This document shows positions 10,249-19,602 of a stretch of 64,000 nucleotides of DNA, piece after piece. The DNA lies in assembly GCF_029774155.1 (NCBI RefSeq), contig NZ_CP103833.1, forward strand, positions 806,001-870,000, in the 5' to 3' direction. The position numbers and the translations under genes were made by a program. Within the stretch, counting starts at the first letter, position 1. Each line of letters opens with the position of its first letter. The stretch comes from Actinobacillus arthritidis (GTDB lineage: Bacteria; Pseudomonadota; Gammaproteobacteria; Enterobacterales; Pasteurellaceae). The notes under the pieces were generated by a model. It saw only the letters and a program-made list of their open reading frames with translations. It did not search any database and was not told the origin of the DNA.

Positions 10249-11546
10249 CTATACTCTTTCCGACAACTTCTCAAATTCAGTGAAATAGGTCGGGAAGGTT
10301 TTTGCCGTGCATTTCGGATCTAAAATCGTCACTGGTGTATCGGACAATGCAATCAACGAGAAACACATCGCCATACGGTGATCATTATAAGTAGCAATGT
10401 CTGCGTGTTGGAATTGACTTAATGGCAAAGGTTGAATACGAATAAAATCTTCGCCTTCCTCAACTGTTGCACCTACTTTACGCAATTCAGTCGCCATCGC
10501 CGTTAGACGATCCGTTTCTTTGACACGCCAGTTATAAATATTGCGAATCACGGTTTCTCCTTCAGCGAATAATGCGGTAGTCGCAATCGTCATCGCGGCA
10601 TCCGGAATATGATTCATATCCATATCCACACCTTTCAGTTCGCCCTGCTCTGCTTGGATAAAATCCTCACCCCAAGTAATTTTAGCCCCCATTGCTTCTA
10701 GCACATTGGCAAACAAGCGGTCGCCTTGGATCGAGTTTTTACCAATACCGGTCACTTTCACTTTACCTTTAATCGCACCGGCGCCTAAGAAATAAGAAGC
10801 GGATGAGGCATCGCCTTCCACCAAATATTTCTCCGGTGAAATGTAGCTTTGGTTACCTTTTACCACAAAGGTCTGATAATTTTGGTTCTCAACATTTACC
10901 CCAAAATCTTTCATCATTGCTAAGGTAATATCAATATAAGGTTTTGATACCAGTTCACCGATAATTTCAATTTCCATATTGCCTTCAGCAAGCGGTGCCG
11001 CCATTAGTAAAGCGGTTAAAAATTGACTAGAAATTGATCCGTCAATTTGTACTTTTCCGCCTTTTAGACCGCTATTGCGGATAGCTACCGGCGGATAACC
11101 TTCATTTTCCAAATATTGAACGCTTGCACCCGCTTGGCGAAGGGCATCAACCAAGTGTTTGATCGGGCGTTCTTTCATACGAGGCTCGCCGGTTAGAATC
11201 ACTTCCGCTTCAGTTGCTCCTTTTAAACACAACGCGCGGTTAACGGACGCATTGCCGTACCTGCATTACCTAAAAATAACGATAACCCATTTTGCCAGTT
11301 AAATGCACCGCCAATACCTTCAACAGTACAAACGGTCTTATCTTCCGATAATGAATAATTCACGCCTAATGCTTTTAACGCATTGAGCATATGACGAATA
11401 TCATCACTATCTAATAAATTGGTAACTTTAGTTGTCCCTTTCGCTAAAGCGACTAATAATAACGCTCGATTTGAAAGGCTTTTTGAGCCGGGTAAATTAA
11501 TCTCGCCTTCAACACGGCTGATCGGTGCTAATGTAATTTTTTCCAT
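10249..11546 (-). CDS. aroA: 5-enolpyruvylshikimate-3-phosphate synthase AroA (frame broken)
   Basis: Sixth step of the shikimate pathway: joins PEP to shikimate 3-phosphate. Residues 1 to about 104 ([20 protein letters not shown] through [15 protein letters not shown]) are in one frame. The rest ([20 protein letters not shown] to the end) follows in another, containing the signature [19 protein letters not shown]. The break is at 11233-11240 (CGCGCGGT on the plus strand); ACC GCN GCG TTG would restore the expected LTAALCLKG. Reconstructed length is 432 residues, normal for AroA. It lies 15 bases after hisC in a hisC-aroA unit. Confidence 0.94.
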
Positions 11547-11561
11547 CGGTATTCTCTTAAA

Positions 11562-12656
11562 TTAGCCTAATACTTTTACTAATGCGACAAACAAGCGGTC
11601 ATTTTCTTGCGGTAAACCGATACTGATCCGTAAATGATTCGGCATACCATAACCTGCAATCGGACGAACAATTACACCTTCACGTAATAAGGCTTCATAA
11701 ATCGGTGTCGCCGGACGTTTGAAATCAATCGTAATAAAGTTACCTTTGGACGGAATATAGTCCAACCCTTGTGCTTGGCAGAATGCTTCATAACGTTGCA
11801 TTTCTTGGCGATTATTCTCCGCGACTTTTTCTACAAAAGCATCGTCATTCATCACCGCAATCGCTGAAGCCAATGCAAGGCTATTACAGTTAAACGGCTG
11901 ACGCACACGGTTGAGTAAATCGGCAATTTCTGCGTTAGATACGGCATAACCGATTCGTAATCCGGCAAGTCCATAGGCTTTTGAAAGTGAACGAGAAACA
12001 ATTAAATTCGGATATTTTGCCAATAAACCAAATGAATCAACACGTTCGGAAGCCTCTGTAAATTCGGTATATGCTTCATCTAATACTACAATCACATTTG
12101 CCGGTACTTTCGCTAAGAAAGCATCAATTTCCGCTTCAGTTAAGAAATTACCAGTCGGATTATTCGGATTGGCAATAAAAATTAGTTTGGTTTTTTCATT
12201 GATAGCCGCAAGAAACGCCTCTAAATCATGTCCCCAATTTTTTGCCGGAATTTCACGTGCCACCGCATTAATTGCTTTAGTCACTAACGGATATACGATA
12301 AAGGCATATTGCGAATAGATGATTTCATCTTGTTCGCTGGCAAAAGTATGTGCAAATAACTCCAATAAATCATTTGAACCGTTACCTAAGGTAATTTGAT
12401 TAGCTTGTACGCCGAATTTTTTTGAAATCGCTTCTTTTAATTCAAAGCCGTTTGCATCCGGATAACGAGTGAGATCATTTAATTGACTAATAATCGCTTG
12501 TTTGGCACTTTCCGGGAACCCGAACGGGTTTTCATTAGAAGCCAATTTAATGATATTGCTGATACCAAGTTCACGCTCTAACTCTTCAATCGGTTTGCCT
12601 GCTTGGTAAGGAGAAAGAGATTTCACGCCCTGATTGGCGATGTTGATAAATTGCAT
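11562..12656 (-). CDS. hisC: Histidinol-phosphate aminotransferase HisC
   Basis: PLP-dependent class-II aminotransferase converting imidazole-acetol phosphate to histidinol phosphate; some HisC proteins also act on aromatic keto acids. The 364-residue protein shows NENPFGFPESAKQAI near the N-terminus, the NPNNPTGNF substrate loop, and the PLP lysine block SRSLSKAYGLAGLRIGY near residue 220. Its position directly before aroA, away from other his genes, suggests either the second HisC copy common in Pasteurellaceae or a role in aromatic amino acid transamination. No oddities. Confidence 0.94.
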   Translation of the reverse strand: MQFINIANQGVKSLSPYQAGKPIEELERELGISNIIKLASNENPFGFPESAKQAIISQLNDLTRYPDANGFELKEAISKKFGVQANQITLGNGSNDLLELFAHTFASEQDEIIYSQYAFIVYPLVTKAINAVAREIPAKNWGHDLEAFLAAINEKTKLIFIANPNNPTGNFLTEAEIDAFLAKVPANVIVVLDEAYTEFTEASERVDSFGLLAKYPNLIVSRSLSKAYGLAGLRIGYAVSNAEIADLLNRVRQPFNCNSLALASAIAVMNDDAFVEKVAENNRQEMQRYEAFCQAQGLDYIPSKGNFITIDFKRPATPIYEALLREGVIVRPIAGYGMPNHLRISIGLPQENDRLFVALVKVLG

Positions 12657-12806
12657 GTTTACCTCTGTAACATTATTTTTATTGAGTTATTGGATTGTAT
12701 TAGAGAATTTTAATCTTTACCAGTAAAAAATACGTTACAACTGGAAAGAAATCAATACATGATTAATTGTTCAACTAGCTGGCGTAAAATCATATCCATA
12801 TAAAAA

Positions 12807-12828
12807 AGGCTATCCCACTGGATAGCCT
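12807..12828 (-). terminator. Terminator after serC
   Basis: AGGCTATCC and GGATAGCCT pair perfectly around CACT. Read on the minus strand the stem is followed by a run of six T, an archetypal rho-independent terminator. It separates serC from the hisC-aroA unit. Confidence 0.92.
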
Positions 12829-12846
12829 CAGTAATTTTTTTAAAGA

Positions 12847-13935
12847 TTATGCATTTTCTTGTGCAAATTTATCCATAAATCGAATTAACGCTTCCACGCC
12901 TTCAATCGGCATTGCGTTATAAATTGAGGCACGCATACCCCCTAACACTTTGTGTCCTTTTAAGGCGTGTAACCCACAAGCGGTCGCTTCTGCCACAAAT
13001 TTTGCATTTAATTCGTCATTATCGGTGGTAAACGTCACATTCATTACTGAACGATTTGCTTCCGCAATATAATTGCGATAGAAAGAACTGTTGTCCAAGT
13101 AGTTATAAAGCAATTCCGCTTTTGCCGCATTACGTTGTTCAACTGTCGCTAAACCGCCTTCTTTAATTAAATGCTTAAAGACTAATGAACATAAATACCA
13201 AGCAAATGTAGGCGGTGTATTGATCATTGAATCCGCATTCACTTGCGTTGCATAGTTCCAAATCGAAGGAGTTGCCGTGCGAGCTTTACCAATCAGATCT
13301 TCACGCACAATCACAATGGTAATGCCAGCTGGCCCTAGATTTTTTTGCGCACCTGCATAAATTAAGCCAAATTTACTGATATCTAATTTACGAGCAAGAA
13401 TATTAGACGACATATCCGCGACTAATACCGCATTACCGACATTTGGAATCTCGTGGATTTCCACCCCGCTAATCGTTTCATTCGGGCAATAATGGACATA
13501 ATCATATTGATCAGCAATATCACTAAAATCGGTACGCGTCACCGAAATAATACCGCTTTGATCTTTTTCAACGATATTAATCTCGTCAATCTCACAGAAG
13601 TTACGAGCCTCTTTTGCCGCTGTCGCAGACCAATGACCACTATTTAGATATAACGCTTTACCTTTTTCGCCTATTAGATTCATAGGAATTGCGGCAAATT
13701 GTCCTCTTGCTCCGCCTTGTAAGAACAAAATCTTATAGTTATCCGGAATATTATATACTTGACGTAAATCTTGCTCCGATTGAGTCGCCAATTCCATAAA
13801 GAATTTACCACGGTGGCTGACTTCCATCACCGAAGTCCCCTGATCTTGCCAATTCAATAATTCTTGTTGAGCTTGTTCCAAGACGGCTTTAGGCATCATT
13901 GCCGGGCCTGCACTGAAATTATAAACTTGTGTCAT
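12847..13935 (-). CDS. serC: Phosphoserine aminotransferase SerC
   Basis: Transaminates 3-phosphohydroxypyruvate to phosphoserine (serine synthesis) and also acts in pyridoxal phosphate synthesis. The 362-residue protein begins TQVYNFSAGPAMMPKAVL, the typical SerC opening, and has the PLP-lysine region YAGAQKNLGPAGITIV near residue 195 and a conserved HYCPNETISGVEI. A strong terminator follows, so it is probably transcribed apart from hisC-aroA even though serC-aroA are one operon in E. coli. Confidence 0.97.
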   Translation of the reverse strand: MTQVYNFSAGPAMMPKAVLEQAQQELLNWQDQGTSVMEVSHRGKFFMELATQSEQDLRQVYNIPDNYKILFLQGGARGQFAAIPMNLIGEKGKALYLNSGHWSATAAKEARNFCEIDEINIVEKDQSGIISVTRTDFSDIADQYDYVHYCPNETISGVEIHEIPNVGNAVLVADMSSNILARKLDISKFGLIYAGAQKNLGPAGITIVIVREDLIGKARTATPSIWNYATQVNADSMINTPPTFAWYLCSLVFKHLIKEGGLATVEQRNAAKAELLYNYLDNSSFYRNYIAEANRSVMNVTFTTDNDELNAKFVAEATACGLHALKGHKVLGGMRASIYNAMPIEGVEALIRFMDKFAQENA

Positions 13936-14027
13936 TGTGTTTGCCTCTTATGTGTTTTTAAAACAGATTTGACCATTCTAGCGAAAACATTCACTACTTT
14001 GAAAGCACTTTTTGCTAGAAAAAAATA

Positions 14028-14069
14028 AAGCGGTTAAATTTGCAAAAAATGTTACAAATTTAACCGCTT
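14028..14069. terminator. Uptake-sequence inverted pair after the RpiR gene
   Basis: AAGCGGTTAAATTTG and CAAATTTAACCGCTT are perfect 15-base reverse complements around a 12-base A/T loop. They lie just past the RpiR stop codon and upstream of serC, fitting a terminator built from two uptake sequences. Confidence 0.85.
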
Positions 14070-14081
14070 ATAAGACTCAAA

Positions 14082-14954
14082 TTATCGGCCGTGAACACGT
14101 TGTTCCAAAATCACATCCAACGTTTTTTGTTTTTGTTGAATAGATTTTTCCGGCTCTGCTTTCACTAACAACGCATAAATCAAATCAAGCACAAACAATT
14201 GTGCCATTTTAGTACCAATAGAATCGCCTTGCATATGCCCTTGGCGGTTACCATTGATTAATACATAATCAGCAACATTGGTAATCGGAGAACGTATATG
14301 ATGGGTAATTGCCACCGTTTTTGCGTTGTTTTTACGTGCAATACGTAATGAACTAATCACTTCTTCGGAGTAACCTGAATGACTAATGCCAATCACTACA
14401 TCGCCCTCACGCAATAATGAAGCTTGCATATACATAAAGTGGTTATTAGTGACCGCATCAGTTTGTAATCCAATCCGCATCAACTTATGCTTTGCATCTT
14501 CTGCCGTAAGACCGGAAGAACCCACCCCAAATAAAAAGATTCGTTCCGCTTTTTGTAATGTTTTTACTACTTTCTCAAGTTCTTGAAAATCAAGTAAATT
14601 TATGGTTTCAGCAATCACATTATTCAGACTACTTTGTAACTTGACTGCAATCTCTTTAGGTGTATCCGCTTCAGATACATCCGTATCAAATATTGAATTG
14701 CTATGTTTTTCCTGTGTTGCTAATTCGATTGCCAAATCCAGTTTAAAATCTGTGTACCCCTTAAATCCTAAGGTTCGACAAAATCGAATAAACGTGGCTT
14801 CTCCTACATCTAGCTGTTTAGCAACTTCGGAAAGTGAATTTTGGCTTAAAATTTCAGGTTGAGCCAAAATCGCTGAGGCAATTTTCTTTTCTGTTTTGGT
14901 TAAACTGGTTTGCAAAGCACCAATGGTATCTAAGATTTTTCCTCGAGCAGACAT
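14082..14954 (-). CDS. RpiR/MurR-family transcriptional regulator
   Basis: A 290-residue regulator with an N-terminal helix-turn-helix of the RpiR type (QNSLSEVAKQLDVGEATFIR, about residues 35-60) and a C-terminal SIS sugar-phosphate-binding domain (IFLFGVGSSGLTAEDAK, DVVIGISHSGYSEEVI). It lies eight bases after a NanQ-like gene, so the pair is one transcription unit. In Haemophilus the sialic-acid regulator SiaR belongs to this family, which makes a sialic-acid or amino-sugar signal plausible here; that is inference from the neighbour only. No catabolic nan or nag genes are in the window. Confidence 0.88.
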   Translation of the reverse strand: MSARGKILDTIGALQTSLTKTEKKIASAILAQPEILSQNSLSEVAKQLDVGEATFIRFCRTLGFKGYTDFKLDLAIELATQEKHSNSIFDTDVSEADTPKEIAVKLQSSLNNVIAETINLLDFQELEKVVKTLQKAERIFLFGVGSSGLTAEDAKHKLMRIGLQTDAVTNNHFMYMQASLLREGDVVIGISHSGYSEEVISSLRIARKNNAKTVAITHHIRSPITNVADYVLINGNRQGHMQGDSIGTKMAQLFVLDLIYALLVKAEPEKSIQQKQKTLDVILEQRVHGR

Positions 14955-14962
14955 ATTGCCTC

Positions 14963-15481
<519 letters not shown>

Positions 15482-15637
15482 TCAGCCAACGCTCCATAAA
15501 TGAAGATATACTCCAATAAGAGTAGGTTAAAGATTTATGGAATAAATAACAAGCTGGAAAAGGAAAAAATGAGAACTAGATCAAATTTTTAGAAAAGAAT
15601 AGGTATAAATTTCTACTTTATACCTATCTCGTTGAAA

Positions 15638-17146
15638 TTACTTAATTTTTAATTGTAAGCCTAATGCGGATAAATATTTTTTTTCCTCTTCTAAATCAGC
15701 TAACACGAGCGGATTATGCGTAAGAAAATCTGCTTCAAACGTTAAGTACCAATCATTATTTTCTATTTCAAGAGATAATTTCTGAGGCATTACCGTCGCC
15801 TGACGAGAACGATTAAGTAATACAGACAATCGAAACACACGTAATAAAGTTAATAAGTCCCGATGTTGGTAGCGATTGGTACTACGAATATCACTGCGTT
15901 TAAAGCCTTTTAAATGATAACGCATCAGCATTGCCAATAAATTCTGTTGTTCTGAATCAAATCCCGGTAAATCACGGTGAGCAATGATATAAGCGGAATG
16001 TTTATGCACACCGTTATGATTAATCACGATACCGATTTCGTGCAACAAACTCGCCCATTTCAACATACTTGATAATTCACTCGTTTGGCGGCGGTTACGC
16101 CAATACTTCACTTGCTCAAATAATGCCAAGGCAGTTCGCTCTACTCGGTGTGCCTGTTGCTGATCAATATTGAACTGCTCTGCTAAAGCCTCAGCGGTAC
16201 GTTGACGAATATCGCCGACTTGGAAACTTTTTTCCAATCCATACATTACGCCTTCTCGTAAAGCACCGTCTGAATAACGCATTGATTCGATACGGAAATT
16301 ATGGAATAACGCTAACAAAATCGCCAAACCCGGGACTAATACGTCCGCTCGTTCTTCTAACAAGCCTTTCATTTGAATAGCATTGAGAGAATCAAAACGT
16401 AAGCACTCATCAATTAAGGTTTGTAAACGTTCTTCGGTAATTAATCCATCTCGATAACCATTGGCAATCAGCACTTTTTGGACGGTTTTAATCGTACCAG
16501 ACGAACCTAAAACGTGTTGCCAACCTAACTGACGATATTCCCAAGCTAAATCCTCAATTTTTTCCATCGCTAATTGGTAAGCACTGTCAAATCGTTCAAT
16601 CGTCAATTCGCCTTTTGCAAAAAAACGGTTGGCAAAACTGACGCATCCCATATGACGACTTTCCGCTCTTAACGGCGTAAAGTCATCACCAATCGTCATT
16701 TCGGTAGAACCGCCGCCAATATCAACTACGAATTTTCGTCCACTTTCCGGTTGAGTATGACTAACACCCGAATAAATTAAACGGGCTTCATCCGGTCCAG
16801 AAATAATTTGAATCGGAAATGGAAAGACTTCTGCGACCTGTTTTAGAAACTCATCATTGTTAATTGCTCGGCGTAAGGTATAAGTACCGACCACCTTTAC
16901 ATTTTCTACTGAGAAGCCTTGCAAACGATCCGCAAATAATGCCAAGCAATCTACACCTCTTTGAATTGCTTCTTGGCTTAAAATACGATGTTCATCTAAA
17001 CCGTCCGCTAAACGTACTCGGCGTTTCAAGCGAGAAAGCACTTGAATCGAGCCATTCACAATTCTTGCTACAATCATATGAAAACTGTTCGATCCCAAAT
17101 CGATCGCGACAAATTCTCTAGGTACTAATTGTTTAGGCTGTGTCAT
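15638..17146 (-). CDS. ppx: Exopolyphosphatase / pppGpp phosphatase (Ppx/GppA)
   Basis: Hydrolyses terminal phosphates from polyphosphate, or the 5' phosphate of pppGpp; the two subfamilies cannot be separated safely by eye. From the chosen ATG at 17146, preceded by AAGGA eight bases away, it has 502 residues, closer to Ppx. It begins with the actin-like phosphate loop FVAIDLGSNSFHMIVARI, followed by VDIGGGSTEMTIG near residue 140 and a C-terminal HD-like region (LHEIGIVINHNGVHKHSAYI). An upstream in-frame start at 17194 adds a non-conserved leader and was not used. It is encoded alone. Confidence 0.92.
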   Translation of the reverse strand: MTQPKQLVPREFVAIDLGSNSFHMIVARIVNGSIQVLSRLKRRVRLADGLDEHRILSQEAIQRGVDCLALFADRLQGFSVENVKVVGTYTLRRAINNDEFLKQVAEVFPFPIQIISGPDEARLIYSGVSHTQPESGRKFVVDIGGGSTEMTIGDDFTPLRAESRHMGCVSFANRFFAKGELTIERFDSAYQLAMEKIEDLAWEYRQLGWQHVLGSSGTIKTVQKVLIANGYRDGLITEERLQTLIDECLRFDSLNAIQMKGLLEERADVLVPGLAILLALFHNFRIESMRYSDGALREGVMYGLEKSFQVGDIRQRTAEALAEQFNIDQQQAHRVERTALALFEQVKYWRNRRQTSELSSMLKWASLLHEIGIVINHNGVHKHSAYIIAHRDLPGFDSEQQNLLAMLMRYHLKGFKRSDIRSTNRYQHRDLLTLLRVFRLSVLLNRSRQATVMPQKLSLEIENNDWYLTFEADFLTHNPLVLADLEEEKKYLSALGLQLKIK

Positions 17147-17342
17147 ACAAAATAATCCTTTTAACCGAGCAATAAAATAACAAGATTTTATCACTTATCT
17201 TACGAATCAATCGAATAAATTTAATAAATTTGTTGGTTATTTCAACAAATAAACCGCTCTTAGCAAAACATTTTGACGAATAGAATGAAAAGGTCTAGGA
17301 TTCATATTATTTTGACTTTCAATTTACTAACAGGGGTTTAAA

Positions 17343-17678
17343 ATGGCTGATGTTAAAAAACAATCTTTCCAAGATATGTTGGATTATGTTCATCTTTACC
17401 GTTTAAAAAATAAATTACACCGTGAAACGGCGGATAACGATCGTAAAATCCGTGACAATCAAAAACGTGTTTTGTTATTGGATAACTTAAACCAATATAT
17501 CAATGATTCAATGAGTGTAGAGGAAATCCGTGCGATCATTGCCAATATGCGTGATGACTACGAAAACCGTGTTGACGATTATATGATCCGTAATGCGGAA
17601 CTTTCAAAACAACGTCGTGAAATTCGCCAAAAAATGGCAACTCATAAATCCGCAACACCGGCAAAAGACGATAAATAA
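17343..17678 (+). CDS. Small charged coiled-coil protein of unknown function
   Basis: I do not recognise a characterised family. The 111-residue protein is rich in Lys, Arg, Asp and Glu, lacks a signal peptide or membrane segment, and looks helical throughout ([20 protein letters not shown], then a run around [18 protein letters not shown]), suggesting a soluble dimeric coiled coil. A good ribosome site (CAGGGG) precedes the ATG and a hairpin with a T-run follows the stop, so it is a real monocistronic gene. Conserved hypothetical of Pasteurellaceae is my best guess; I propose no function. Confidence 0.8.
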   Translation: MADVKKQSFQDMLDYVHLYRLKNKLHRETADNDRKIRDNQKRVLLLDNLNQYINDSMSVEEIRAIIANMRDDYENRVDDYMIRNAELSKQRREIRQKMATHKSATPAKDDK

Positions 17679-17700
17679 TTTCTTCGATTCTATTTCCCAA

Positions 17701-17736
17701 AACGACAAGATTTCATTAGATCCTGTCGTTTTTTTC
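17701..17736 (+). terminator. Terminator after the small coiled-coil gene
   Basis: AACGACA (17701-17707) pairs with TGTCGTT (17724-17730) and is followed by a run of T. It lies just past the stop codon. Confidence 0.8.
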
Positions 17737-17851
17737 TAATTATGTCCATTCCTTAATCACTTTCTTTGATTACAATAAATATTATTTGACACAACCATAA
17801 TAAAAAGGTATTTCTATACTCGCTTTCCGTACTAGATATATGGAAAGAAGT

Positions 17852-18015
17852 AATGATTTTATCATTGCGGGAGAGGAGCAACACTCAGGCAGTTTAATCC
17901 GAGGCAACTAGGGCCGTTTGAGGATTAAATGATGGGAGTGATTGCCGAGGTGTGAATTCACTAGACTGGAATGAACATCGGCTGAGTCAGGTTGAATCCT
18001 ATCAGCTGTCATTTA
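17852..18015 (+). promoter_or_regulatory. Lysine riboswitch upstream of lysC
   Basis: The 467-base gap before lysC carries the conserved core of the L-box: GAGAGGAGCAAC at about 17871, GGGAGTGATTGCCGAGG at about 17934 and CATCGGCTGAGTC followed by CTATCAGCTGTCA near 17985-18011. These match the order and spacing of lysine riboswitch cores such as that of B. subtilis lysC. Lysine binding should reduce lysC expression. The exact ends and the expression platform (18015-18140) are not resolved by eye. Confidence 0.9.
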
Positions 18016-18145
18016 ACACATGTTTAAATGGAGTGCTCTGATTAATTGGTTCTTAAATCAAACCGCCTAATCTACTCAAATTTCCTTTCGAATATCCACT
18101 ACACAACATCATCTATTATTCTTTGATTTAGAGGAAATTCTTATT

Positions 18146-19498
18146 ATGTCTCATCTTTCGGTTGCAAAATTCGGTGGAACCAGTGTAGCAAATTTTGATG
18201 CAATGACGTCTTGTGCCAATATCGTGACAACAGATGCAAACACACGTGTTGTGGTACTTTCTGCATCAGCTGGCGTAACTAATTATTTAGTAGAATTGGC
18301 AAACGGTTGCGAAAAAGAACGCCGTGACGAAATTTTAAATGCAGTGCGTACAATTCAATATAACATTATTGAAAAATTACAAAATCAAAGCGAAATTTCT
18401 GCTGAAATTGATGAATTATTACAACATATCAGCGCATTAGCCGAATCAGCAAGCCTTGCGACATCTAACGCATTAACCGATGAATTAATCTGTCACGGTG
18501 AAATGATGTCTACCAAAATTTTCACTCAACTTTTAAAAGAACGTAATTTTCCGGCAGTATGGGTGGATGTGCGTGACGTTGTAGCGACAAATAGCAATTA
18601 TGGTAAAGCGGCACCAAATGATGAGAAAACACAACAACAATCGGATGCAGTAATCAAGCCGTTAATTGCGACAGGCAATGTCGTGATTACCCAAGGTTTT
18701 ATCGGTAGAGATGATGAAGGCAAAACAACCACATTAGGGCGTGGCGGTTCAGACTACTCTGCCGCACTATTAGCCGAAGTATTAAATGCGAATGACGTAT
18801 TAATTTGGACGGATGTACCGGGTATCTACACAACCGACCCGCGTGTTGTGCCGAACGCACAACGCATTGATACGATGGCATTTAACGAAGCGGCTGAAAT
18901 GGCAACTTTCGGCGCTAAAGTATTACACCCTGCAACCTTATTACCGGCTGTACGTAGCAATATTCCTGTGTATGTAGGTTCAAGCAAAGCACCGGAACAA
19001 GGTGGCACTTGGGTAACTCGCGATCCACAACCGCGCCCGACTTTCCGTGCTATTGCGTTACGTCGTAACCAAACTTTATTAACGCTTTCCAGCCTTTCAA
19101 TGCTACACGCACAAGGCTTTTTAGCTAACGTGTTTGCAATTCTTGCAAAACACAAAATTTCAGTAGACGTGATTACCACATCGGAAGTCAGCGTTGCATT
19201 AACCTTAGATAAAACCGGTTCGGCATCGTCAGGCGCAGATATGTTATCCAAAGAGCTACTGGATGAATTAAACGCTTATTGCCACGTACAAGTGGAAAAC
19301 GATCTCGCGCTTGTTGCGATTATCGGTAACAACTTACATACCCAAGCTGGTGTGGCAAAACAGTTATTCCATACACTTGAAGGCTTCAATATTCGCTTAA
19401 TTAGCTATGGTGCAAGTACAAACAACGTGTGTACCTTAGTGAAAAACGAAGAAGCAGATGAAGTGGTTCGCTCACTGCACGCAGGTTTATTCGAGTAA
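18146..19498 (+). CDS. lysC: Lysine-sensitive aspartokinase III
   Basis: Phosphorylates aspartate, the entry step to lysine, threonine and methionine. The 450-residue protein starts with the kinase signature AKFGGTSVANFDAM, has TLGRGGSDYSAALLAE near residue 200 and EAAEMATFGAKVLHPATL, then two C-terminal ACT-type regulatory domains (from about residue 300). It is a monofunctional aspartokinase without a homoserine dehydrogenase part, which agrees with the LysC isoform and with the lysine riboswitch upstream. Thus both transcript and enzyme would respond to lysine. Confidence 0.96.
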   Translation: MSHLSVAKFGGTSVANFDAMTSCANIVTTDANTRVVVLSASAGVTNYLVELANGCEKERRDEILNAVRTIQYNIIEKLQNQSEISAEIDELLQHISALAESASLATSNALTDELICHGEMMSTKIFTQLLKERNFPAVWVDVRDVVATNSNYGKAAPNDEKTQQQSDAVIKPLIATGNVVITQGFIGRDDEGKTTTLGRGGSDYSAALLAEVLNANDVLIWTDVPGIYTTDPRVVPNAQRIDTMAFNEAAEMATFGAKVLHPATLLPAVRSNIPVYVGSSKAPEQGGTWVTRDPQPRPTFRAIALRRNQTLLTLSSLSMLHAQGFLANVFAILAKHKISVDVITTSEVSVALTLDKTGSASSGADMLSKELLDELNAYCHVQVENDLALVAIIGNNLHTQAGVAKQLFHTLEGFNIRLISYGASTNNVCTLVKNEEADEVVRSLHAGLFE

Positions 19499-19513
19499 TT
19501 ACATCCGTAAATA

Positions 19514-19552
19514 AGCGGTCGAATTTGCAAAATTTTTTACAAATTCGACCGC
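19514..19552. terminator. Uptake-sequence inverted pair after lysC
   Basis: GCGGTCGAATTTG (19515-19527) and CAAATTCGACCGC (19540-19552) are perfect complements around a T-rich loop. Position just past lysC fits a terminator. Confidence 0.82.
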
Positions 19553-19568
19553 ATAATCACCTTATAAA

Positions 19569-19597
19569 AGGCTTGAATACTTATACTATTCAAGCCT
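19569..19597. terminator. Second hairpin between lysC and the nik operon
   Basis: AGGCTTGAATA (19569-19579) and TATTCAAGCCT (19587-19597) pair perfectly and are followed by T-rich sequence on both strands. It lies immediately after the NikDE stop (minus strand) and probably ends that operon. Confidence 0.82.
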
Positions 19598-19602
19598 ATT
19601 TT

